Of a stretch of DNA of 64,000 bases, positions 22,701 to 34,700 are shown one piece after another. Position 1 is the stretch's first letter. Each line of letters begins with the position of its first letter. The notes beneath the pieces are model-generated. The model was not told the DNA's origin and searched no databases. It worked only from the letters and a program-made list of their open reading frames with translations. The position numbers and the translations under genes were made by a program. This DNA comes from Beroe forskalii (lineage: Eukaryota; Ctenophora; Nuda; Beroida; Beroidae): contig WFMF01000127.1 of the NCBI GenBank assembly GCA_011033025.1, positions 1 to 64,000 of the forward strand, in the 5' to 3' direction.

Positions 22701-25700
22701 TAGAACCAAATAATGATGCATTTACAAACAGAGTTTTCCACAAGTCCAATGGTGTCAGAGTATTTTCTGAATTTTGATCAGTATCTCGGGGGGGGGGTCG
22801 TCCTGTTAATAAAGTTACTAGTTAACTCATGAAATTTTGCAGGTCAGTACAGTTTGATCCAACTAAGAAAATGCTGCTTTCAGAATTTTGAATTTCGGCC
22901 ATTTTCACGATTTACAGCCTCTCAAAAACCCAATTTTTGGCCTAAAAATGGACTTCTTTGGTTATAATTGTCCACAAGGACCAAATATAAGGCCGAAATA
23001 TGCATTTTTCCGTGTGACTGCCTTCCAGAGAGTGTACTAGAACCATATAATGATGCATTTACAAACAGAGTGTTCCACAAGTCCAATGGTGTCAGAGTAT
23101 TTTCAGAATTTTGATCAGTATCTCGGGGGGGGGGGGGTCGTCCCTTAATAAAGTTACTAGTTAACTCATGAAATTTTGCAGGTCAGTACAGTTTGATCCA
23201 ACTAAGAAAATGCTGCTTTCAGAATTTTGAGTTTCGACCATTTTCACGATTTACAGCCTCTCAAAAACCCAATTTTTGGCCTAAAATGGACTTCTTTGGT
23301 TATAATTGTCCACAAGGACCAAATATAAGGCTGAAATATGCTTTTTCCCGTGTGACTGCCTTCCAGAGAGTGTACTAGAACCAAATAATGATGCATTTAT
23401 TAACAGAGTTTTCCACAAGTCCAATGGTGTCAGAGTATTTTCTGAATTTTGATCAGTATCTCGGGGGGGTCGTCCTGTTAATAAAGTTACTAGTTAACTC
23501 ATGAAATTTTGCAGGTCAGTACAGTTTGATCCAACTAAGAAAATGCTGCTTTCAGAATTTTGAGTTTCGACCATTTTCACGATTTACAGCCTCTCAAAAA
23601 CCCAATTTTTGGCCTAAAAATGGACTTCTTTGGTTATAATTGTCCACAAGGACCAAATATAAGGCTGAAATATGCTTTTTCCCGTGTGACTGCCTTCCAG
23701 AGAGTGTACTAGAACCAAATAATGATGCATTTATTAACAGAGTTTTCCACAAGTCCAATGGTGTCAGAGTATTTTCTGAATTTTGATCAGTATCTCGGGG
23801 GGGGGGGTCGTCCTGTTAATAAAGTTACTAGTTAACTCATGAAATTTTGCAGGTCAGTACAGTTTGATCCAACTAAGAAAATGCTGCTTTCAGAATTTTG
23901 AGTTTCGACCATTTTCACGATTTACAGCCTCTCAAAACCCAATTTTTGGCCTAAAAATGGACTTCTTTGGTTATAATTGTCCACAAGGACCAAATATAAG
24001 GCTGAAATATGCTTTTCCCGTGTGACTGCCTTCCAGAGAGTGTACTAGAACCAAATAATGATGCATTTATTAACAGAGTTTTCCACAAGTCCAATGGTGT
24101 CAGAGTATTTTTCTGAATTTTGATCAGTATCTCGGGGGGGGGGTCCTGTTAATAAAGTTACTAGTTAACTCATGAAATTTTGCAGGTCAGTACAGTTTGA
24201 TCCAACTAAGAAAATGCTGCTTTCAGAATTTTGAGTTTCGACCATTTCACGATTTACAGCCTCTCAAAACCCAATTTTTGGCCTAAAATGGACTTCTTTG
24301 GTTATAATTGTCCACAAGGACCATAGGAAACTGTGCGATTTAAATCGAGACAAGCTATAGAATCGCAGCCTTATTCGTAGATTTGTAGACATTGGAATGG
24401 CCGGATGTTAGTATCAAGTCCCATATATCATCACTTTATCTCCCTGGAGTTACACTGGAGTTGCACTATAGGTGTCTTGGAACTGGGAGTATCTTAGAAC
24501 TTAAGTTGAATTGACAAGTGCACTGAGCTTCATCTACCACAATCAGTTTCAAAATTTGCTGATTTTCATCTAAATAGTAACTGAGGTCAGTAAAAAGGTT
24601 CCTGTCTGAGATCACATTTCAAATTCAAATTTATTACGATAGCAACTATTCTGTTTTTGCTTTTTCGATAAGTGCAAGTAAATTTTTAACATCGCGTACA
24701 TTTTATAATTTTATTTCCATTTCTTATATCAAAGGTAGAGGAGCCTCTGTCATCGCATAAAGTTTAAAAGAATGGAAGTTTTTCCGTGACCACTGAAAGT
24801 GCGCTAGTAAGATATTGCTTTTAAAATTCCAATGTTTTTATCAGAAAACCTCGCGATTTTTTGGGGAATCGGTGAAGCTGGCGGACTTTACTTTATCAAT
24901 ATGACGTCCCGACGTTCAATCTTATGAACCTGTCATATAACTTAACTTCTTTTAAATTCTCAACTTTTTTAACTTAGTTTTATCACAACATTTTAAGTTA
25001 GAGAGTCTGCACTTTCATGGATGAATAAGTTGATACTCACTCGCCTTAAAATCGGCTGCGAAAAAGTGAAAATGCACTCTAAGTGCCGAATATGACAAAC
25101 ATTTCCTAGATTTTTGGCGAATGTAACGTAACTATTCAAATATCTGACATAGGTTCACTTCTCCCGGCGCAGTGATTCTGTGGTTAGTTTACACAATTAG
25201 TATTACACAAGTTCTGTTCTTCAGGCGCAACACGGTGCGGTACTGGTATCCTGCATTGAGAAAATGCACGTGGAACTCATGCACTCCCGCTTAGACCTCC
25301 AGAAACTCATCAACTCTCCTGATAGGGTTAGTAGACTAGTAGCAGGGTTCACATCCACATTCCACAGTCATGTCCCCCATCCACAGTCAACCTGGTGACT
25401 ACAGGATCCCCTGGAGCAGAAAATACTAAAATCCTGCACCAGGGTGTTAGGATCTTGAGACCTCCCGAAACTGATTAAACGATCTCTTGATAAGTGTTAG
25501 GGTGAGAAAAAACACTCATTCCAATCCACAGTCGCCCTCGTGACCCGAGCTTTGATGTGCAGAAACTAAAACACTTACAGACTTGAAACTTCCAGTCCAT
25601 GTAATGTGGAGGCGAAAGTCGACACTCCGTTTACTGATTGATTCATGTCAATAGGTTTTTCAGTTATTTCCCAGGTCAGAACAAAGTTTTGGGCCACGTG

Positions 25701-28700
25701 ATCAAGCCAGCACAATTCAAAAACGTCGAATGTTCTTGATCATTTATTCTAGCGACATCGGAACATTGGAAATATCGAAGGATATTATAAAACGGTTAAT
25801 GTAAAACGGCAGTTAGAATGCATTAATGCAAGAAAAGATCGGAAGATCGCACATCTGAGTTTGTGGAAGCAAGTCTCAGTGGAGGAGAGTTAGGCAAATG
25901 AAGATGCGGATATCATGTTATCACTGCACACTGCACACACGCCGGAATGATTAACGCCATAATTGACATTATGCTGACAAAATAGATATCATTATCATGA
26001 CAACAGGACACACACACTCACAAGAAATAGGCGGTGTGACGTCATCAACTCACTATTCTAATCTGTGATACTGATGTCACTCTCACATCGTGATGGTTGG
26101 GGGAGAATGCACTTGTTGTATAGTGCCATTATAACAGTCCTGGAAGTCATCCGATGTAATCATGGTAATAATCATTAATCAACGTGATAATGTTGAGTGC
26201 TAATAATCAACTTGATAACGTCGAGTGCTAATAATCAACTTGATAATGCCGAGTGCCAGATCGTGATTATAGTGATATCAAGTGGTATGGTATGTCATGT
26301 AATCGACATCACCTCACTTTAATAGCTTCTGGTAAATTACCCAGAATTCGACCGTTCGACAATGTTGCTCTAACTCAACCTATAACTAGCTTTCATCTCA
26401 CACCTTTATTATCTACTTTTCTAACTCTTATCAAATCTCCCCCACAGATTCTAGGATAATCCAGATTTTAAACTTTCTCTCTTAGGCTAAACTAACTCTC
26501 TAGCCTCAGGAAGTGTCAGTACGACTACAGGAGCGAGTGCGTTGGCTGGAGAACCGGATAGAACAAGTCCTCCTTCTACATCGACAGGTATAAGAACCTG
26601 ATTAGCACTGGAATTATTAATCAGAATTAATTGATAATTATTTCTGATTTTTAATACCAGCACCATGGTTTTCAATACTTAATTAAAAACCATTGTGCTC
26701 GTCAATTTTTGATAGATCCCGGTTATCGCTGATTGTCGGTGTCACCTATCGGCATTCGGCATCAGTCACTCAAACACTGCTTTCGGCACGGGCCGGTTAA
26801 TTGGAATAAAGGAATACGCTTACAGTTATCTTTTTCCAAACAGTTATTAACTAATTAAACAACATTAAACATAAGCTTCTAGATTAAACAGAAATAAACG
26901 CATTTTTAAACCAATGACCTCGAGCCAGGGATGGAAAACGACTACTGATATCCACTTCACATTGAAAATAGAAAAATAAATAAAACTCAATAAAATCTGA
27001 TTTTAATTAAGCAATTTGTGAGCGTGCTCTAGGCCTCTAGGGGGCCTGTGTGATATTATGTTGCACCTGCTCAATCGCAAAGCTCTGTATTTGCACATGT
27101 TTTATTTATTTTTGCTCGTTGTTTAGGGCTATAATAATGGGTAGAGTTTCGTTCAGTGAAAAGTTGCCTAAGTTGTCACCACACAAGGTGCGATTTACTC
27201 CTACTATCCTACTTTCTTACTACTTTCTTACTACTTGAATACTTGTATACTTGCTACTTCTAACCCCTGATATTCTGATAATGACGCCATCAAATACCCT
27301 TACCCATGCTATGGTCATTACATAATGAAAATGCCACTCTAACCCCTGATAATGATGTCACCCTCCCTATCTCAGGAGGTGCTGGAATCCAAGAGGGCTA
27401 AGATGACGAGCTCCATGAGTTCCACCAGTACCAGCAGTCCTAAAACAACCTCCAGCACTGAGAGAATGGTGTCGGAGCAGTCGTTTGATAAGGCTAACGT
27501 CAGCACTGTTAATCTGGGTTAGTTTGCTTTACCAGTCATTTGATATGGCTAACGTCAGCACTGAAAATAACATGGTACTGTGCTCATTTTTTGACAACCT
27601 TAGATTGATTATTTGCACCCCCGATTTAAGTTTTCCTAACTCCTAACTCCCCTAGGACCCCTTCCCTTCCCCTCGGATGGTTCTATCGGTGGCACTACCG
27701 TAACTCCAAAGTCTACAAAGTCAGCTAAAGGGCCGAGCAGCACCGTCACTTCTACACGCTTCACGGTAAGATAGTCAGAAGTCAAGTCATGATCAATTGA
27801 AAAATGATGATTATACAGCAAAATACACGCAATTTTTGAAGACAACCTACTATACGTATCCAGCCGGATTTTTTCATTGAGCTGGAAAAATTTTCATAAC
27901 AATTAATTTTCCTGGTACCGAGGCTAGTATAGGGTCCCAGAAAACCACAAAAGAAAGTTCAACTCGCCATATATTTGCTAATATTCAGACTCAACTTAAA
28001 CGGTTATAGTACAAACAATAAAGTATTCACTAGAATTCAGTATAAGCTACTCAAAATTCAGTCAAAAGAAAGGAAACACGGGTTTTTGTGATTCAGTCAA
28101 AAGAAGCGAAAGACCGGTTTTGTGCTTCAAATTTCTCTGGAAGAATCATCGTAGTATCTTCCTCTAGGAAGTTGTAAGGAAAGCTTTATAAGCAAGCCGC
28201 CAAGCCATGAGGTCAAACTACACAATGCTTACAAGACTACTTAACTCCGTACAGTATTTCTATCTACGAACCACAGTCCAGAAGTGCTGTACTCTGATCA
28301 GCCATGTCCGTTATTAAGTAGTAATGTTATAAAAGTAAANNNNNNNNNNNNNNNNNNNNNNNNNNNNNNNNNNNNNNNNNNNNNNNNNNNNNNNNNNNNN
28401 NNNNNNNNNNNNNNNNNNNNNNNNNNNNNNNNNNNNNNNCAAAAAAATGATGCATTTATTAACGGGTTTTCCCCAAAGCCCAAGGTGTGGGGGTTTTCTG
28501 TTTTGTAGTATCTCGGGGGGGGCCCTATTAAAGTTACTAGTTAACCCTGAAATTTTGGGGGTCAGTACAGTTTGATCCAACTAAGAAAATGCCGTTTCAG
28601 AATTTTTGAGTTTCGAATTTCGATTTCCTCTCAAAAAAATTTTGGAAAAAATGGACTTTTTTGGTTATAATTGTCCACAAGGACCAAATAAAAACTGAAA

Positions 28701-31700
28701 TATTTTTTCCCCGTGTATCCCTTTTGAGATTTCTAGAAAAATAATGATGCATTTAAAAACAGTTTTTTCCCAAGCCCAATGGTGTAAGTTTTTTAATTTT
28801 TATCAGTATCGGGGGGGGGTTCGTCCTGAAAAAGTTCGGGTTAACTCATAAAATTTTTTGCAGGTCAAATTTTGATCCCTAAAAAAATCTGCTTTCAAAT
28901 TTTAGTTTCGACCATTTTACGATTTACACCCTCTCAACAAGGATCGAGGGGAAGTTTTCGGCCAGGCCGAGGCCGGGAAAAATGAAAATCTGACTTTTAA
29001 ACCGAGGGGGCCCAGGAAAACAGATCAAAATTTTTGAGAGGCCAGGGGGTCCTGGGGCCTTTTTTCCCCGAGGGGGCCCGGGGCCTTTCGTGGATATTTT
29101 CAATAATTTGACCGGATCACCACAACTGCACCGTTTTGTTGGAAAATTTCCCAAAACAAATTGATATTGTTAGTGGCCCCAAAAATAGTCAACCATTTTT
29201 TGAAATTTATTTTTACATCTGGACAAAACCCAAGTTCCGCAAGGGACCTTGAACCTCAACGACATAATATGCAAATATATTTTTTAATTTTGAAGGTTTT
29301 ATTTTTGTTAAAAAAGCCTCAGCCAATGACAGGAATCGAAGGATTGATAATAAAGCCAGTGACGTTGGAATTAAATTTTAACTTTATTCGAGACTTTTTT
29401 AATGGCCCCCATTTAACCTCCACGTTTCCCTGTCCCTTGGATGAACCATCGGGCTGCATAGGCTCAAGATGAATCTTCCCGCTCACCCTTACCCGGGATT
29501 GGAACTCGGGATCTTTGGATCTGTTAATACCACTGATTATATAATAATAGGTATTTTTTTGTATGTTAATGAGATGGAATACCTAAAATACAAAGCAAGG
29601 TTTATAAAATTTGGTCTTGCGGGCATATGTCAATTTCGACTTTTTTCCCTTTTTGAACCTAACGTTTTGGTTTGACGCCCTTTTTGACAATGTTTAGCAA
29701 GGCCCAACGTAGCCCCACAAAAGACGCAGAAAAATTGGTTTGGGGCCTAAAAAAGGTTTCACTTTAACCCCTTTTTCTAAAATTTTAAAAGAAAATTGGC
29801 AGCAACGTAGTACAATGGGGGCGGGGGTCGGGCCAAACCAGACTTAAAATGTTTTGGTACCTCAGTATGATTTAAATTTTTTCCCTAATTTCTACAAGAC
29901 TCTTCAAGGACAAAATCATGGCAGCAACTAAAAACACCCAAAAATGCTGGGCGGGGGTTGGGGCAGCACCCCGATGCCATCATTTAATTGTTAAAATTTG
30001 GCCCTAATTGGGCAAATAATTTCCCTTTAAATTCCTCAATTTTTTGCGAGACTGAATAGGAAAATTCACGGGAACAACTTTAAATAGGGGAAGGACTGGG
30101 GGGGAGGTCGGGGGGCCCCCCCGGGAAGGAATAAGAAAATTTATTAAGGCCCCAATAGGGGTTCATCAACTTCTATTTTTTAAGACTGATCGGGGAAAAT
30201 CTCCCCATTTTTCGACTTAATTGCTATAGGGGCTGGGGGGGCCCCCTTTTAAAAACCCAGACTTCAGATGAGATTAAAATTTGCTTTTATCTCACTTTTA
30301 ATCACCCATTTTCGACAAATTTGGACGGAAAAAGAATAAGAAAAAATTCCATTTTTTTGACAGGCATTCAAAGGAAAAGATGTGGGTTCTTTTTAAATTT
30401 CGTTTTCCCAAAAACTTCAGTCTCAATTTTTTGTTCTATAAATAGTTTGTAAAGTTTAAAACAGTCTGGTAGAAAATCCATGGCAGCAACTTTACAGTTG
30501 GGTGGTCTGGGGGTCCCCAAAAGGGCCCTGCCAACTTTATAATCAAATTGGTTCTAATAGTTTACCAATTTTTGCCTATTTCGACGGACTGTTTTTGGAA
30601 AATCCGCAACAACTTAATACATTAATCGGGGCTGCCCTTTAAAACGTTTAGATCGAAATAAAAATTGGGGCCCCAATAGGATTTCCTTTTAAATTTTCCC
30701 TTTTGACGGATCAGGGAAAAATTCCCCAGCAACCAGTGCTGGGCGAAAAGAAACCCCCCCCCAACCGTTTGATCAGATTTAAATGGGTGCCTAATAGAGT
30801 TTCACTTCAATTCTTGCTATTACTTCCATCGAGACTGGTCGAAAAAATCACGGCAGCAACTTGAGACGTGCAGTGCTAGTGAATTAAATTGAAGCTCCTA
30901 AATTTCTATACCTACCCATTTTTTCCTATTTTTGACGAGACTAGTCGTAACATGATGGCCACAAATCATCAAATGTTTCAAGATCTTTCAAATAAATCAT
31001 AATAAGTTATTTTTAGTCTTTTCAAATAAAATTCAGGTTTTTCCTGTTATCAAATATGGATATTTTAAAATCCTTTGCAAAAACTTTGTAATGAGTAAAA
31101 CTCGGCCGAGCCGAGAGAATTGGATTTAAAATGACCGAGGCCGAGGCATTCCGAGGATTGGAAATTTTGACTGAGGCCTTCTGAGGCCGAGGCCTCGTGA
31201 AACCCCAATCCTCGGTGAAACTGAGGCCGAGCCGAGCCTCGGTCACTTGCTCAAAACCCAATTTTGGCCTAAAAATGGACTTCTTTGGTTATAATTGTCC
31301 ACAAGGACCAAATATAAGGCTGAAATATGCTTTTCCCGTGTGACTGCCTTCCAGAGAGTGTACTAGAACCAAATAATGATGCATTTATTAACAGAGTTTT
31401 CCACAAGTCCAATGGTGTCAGAGTATTTTCTGAATTTTGATCAGTATCTCGGGGGGGGGTCCTCCTATTAATAAAGTTACTAGTTAACTCATGAAATTTT
31501 GCAGGTCAGTACAGTTTGATCCAACTAAGAAAATGCTGCTTTCAGAATTTTGAGTTTCGACCATTTTCACGATTTACAGCCTCTCAAAAACCCAATTTTT
31601 GGCCTAAAAATGGACTTCTTTGGTTATAATTGTCCACAAGGACCAAATATAAGGCTGAAATATGCTTTTTCCCGTGTGACTGCCTTCCAGAGAGTGTACT

Positions 31701-34700
31701 AGAACCAAATAATGATGCATTTATTAACAGAGTTTTCCACAAGTCCAATGGTGTCAGAGTATTTTCTGAATTTTGATCAGTATCTCGGGGGGGGGGGGGG
31801 TCGTCCTGTTAATAAAGTTACTAGTTAACTCATGAAATTTTGCAGGTCAGTACAGTTTGATCCAACTAAGAAAATGCTGCTTTCAGAATTTTGAGTTTCG
31901 ACCATTTTCACGATTTACAGCCTCTCAAAAACCCAATTTTTGGCCTAAAAATGGACTTCTTTGGTTATAACACAAGGACCAAATATAAGGCTGAAATATG
32001 CTTTTCCCGTGTGACTGCCTTCCACAGAGTGTACTAGAACCAAATAATGATGCATTTATTAACAGAGTTTTCCACAAGTCCAATGGTGTCAGAGTATTTT
32101 CTGAATTTTGATCAGTATCTCGGGGGGGGGGGGGTCCTCCTATTAATAAAGTTACTAGTTAACTCATGAAATTTTGCAGGTCAGTACAGTTTGATCCAAC
32201 TAAGAAAATGCTGCTTTCAGAATTTTGAGTTTGGACCATTTTCACGATTTACAGCCTCTCAAAAACCCAATTTTTGGCCTAAAAATGGACTTCTTTGGTT
32301 ATAATTGTCCACAAGGACCAAATATAAGGCTGAAATATGGTTTTTCCCGTGTGACTGCCTTCCAGAGAGTGTACTAGAACCAAATAATGATGCATTTATT
32401 AACAGAGTTTTCCACAAGTCCAATGGTGTCAGAGTATTTTCTGAATTTTGATCAGTATCTCGGGGGGGGGGGGGTCGTCTGTTAATAAAGTTACTAGTTA
32501 ACTCATGAAATTTTGCAGGTCAGTACAGTTTGATCCAACTAAGAAAATGCTGCTTTCAGAATTTTGAGTTTCGACCATTTTCACGATTTACAGCCTCTCA
32601 AAACCCAATTTTTGGCCTAAAATGGACTTCTTTGGTTATAATTGTCCACAAGGACCAAATATAAGGCTGAAATATGCTTTTTCCCGTGTGACTGCCTTCC
32701 AGAGAGTGTACTAGAACCAAATAATGATGCATTTATTAACAGAGTTTTCCACAAGTCCAATGGTGTCAGAGTATTTTCTGAATTTTGATCAGTATCTCGG
32801 GGGGGGGGGGGGTCCTGTTAATAAAGTTACTAGTTAACTCATGAAATTTTGCAGGTCAGTACAGTTTGATCCAACTAAGAAAATGCTGCTTTCAGAATTT
32901 TGAGTTTCGACCATTTTCACGATTTACAGCCTCTCAAAAACCCAATTTTGGCCTAAAAATGGACTTCTTTGGTTGTAATTGTCCACAAGGACCAAATATA
33001 AGGCTGAAATATGCTTTTTCCCGTGTGACTGCCTTCCAGAGAGTGTACTAGAACCAAATAATGATGCATTTATTAACAGAGTTTTCCACAAGTCCAATGG
33101 TGTCAGAGTATTTTCTGAATTTTGATCAGTATCTCGGGGGGGGGGGTCCTCCTATTAATAAAGTTACTAGTTAACTCATGAAATTTTTGCAGGTCAGTAC
33201 AGTTTGATCCAACTAAGAAAATGCTTTGAGTTTCGACCATTTTCACGATTTACAGCCTCTCAAAAACCCAAATTTTGGCCTCAAAATGGACTTCTTTGGT
33301 TATAATTATCCACAAGACAAATATAAGGCTAAAATATGCTTTTTCCCGTGTGACTGCCTTCCAGAGAGTGTACTAGAACCAAATAATGATGCATTTATTA
33401 ACAGAGTTTTCCACAAGTCCAAATGTGTCAGAGTATTTTCTGAATTTTGATCAGTATCTGGGGGGGGGTCGTCCTGTTAATAAAGTTACTAGTTAACCCA
33501 TGAAATTTTGCAGGCTAGTACAGTTTGATCCAACTAAGAAAATGCTGGTTGCAGAATTTTGAATTTCGACCATTTCACGATTTATAGCCTCTCAAAAACC
33601 CAATTTTTGGCCTAAAAATGGACTTCTTTGGTTATAATTGTCCACAAGGACCAAATATAAGGCTGAAATATGCTTTTTCCCGTGTGACTGCCTTCCAGAG
33701 AGTGAGTGTACTAGAACCAAATAATGATGCATTTATTAACAGAGTTTTCCACAAGTCCAATGGTGTCAGAGTATTTTCTGAATTTTGATCAGTATCTCGG
33801 GGGGGGGGGGTCGTCCTGTTAATAAAGTTACTAGTTAACTCATGAAATTTTGCAATCAAAGAAGTTTGATCCAACTAAGAAAATGCTGCTTTCAGAATTT
33901 TGAGTTTCGACCATTTTCACGATTTACAGCCTCTCAAAAACCCAATTTTTGGCCTAAATGGACTTCTTTGTTATAATTGTCCACAAGGACCAAATATAAG
34001 GCTGAAATATGCTTTTTCCCGTGTGACTGCCTTCAGAGAGTGTACTAGAACCAAATAATGATGCAACAGAGTTTTCCACAAGTCCAATGGTGTCAGAGTA
34101 TTTCTGAATTTTGATCAGTATCTCGGGGGGGGGGGGGTCGTCCTGTTAATAAAGTTACTAGTTAACTCATGAAATTTTTGCGGTCAGTACAGTTTGATCC
34201 AACTAAGAAAATGCTGCTTTCAGAATTTTGAGTTTCGACCATTTTCACGATTTACAGCCTCTCAAAAACCCAATTTTTGGCCTAAAAATGGACTTCTTTG
34301 GTTATAATTGTCCACAAGGACCAAATATAAGGCTGAAATATGCTTTTTCCCGTGTGACTGCCTTCCACAGAGTGTACTAGAACCAAATAATGATGCATTT
34401 ATTAACAGAGTTTTCCACAAGTCCAATGGTGTCAGAGTATTTTCTGAATTTTGATCAGTATCTCGGGGGGGGGGGGGGTCCTCCTATTAAAGTTACTAGT
34501 TAACTCATGAAATTTTGCAGGTCAGTACAGTTTGATCCAACTAAAAAAGGCTCCTTTCAGAATTTTGAATTTCGGCCATTTTCAGAGGGGGGGGTCGTCC
34601 TACTAAACTTACTACTTTCTAAAAAATTTATTGACCTAAGTCTTTCGTTCGTAGATCAAGCTATTTTCCCCTGAAAATATGCGTTCAAAACTGTGATGTC

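Noticed and set aside
28284-28580. ORFs running through unknown residues
   Set aside because: They cross the 100-N gap, so the frame has no meaning.
23193-33051. Recurring 61-codon ORF (MIQLRKCCFQNF...)
   Set aside because: It is one frame of the 337-bp satellite, open only in some copies and broken by single-base indels in most.
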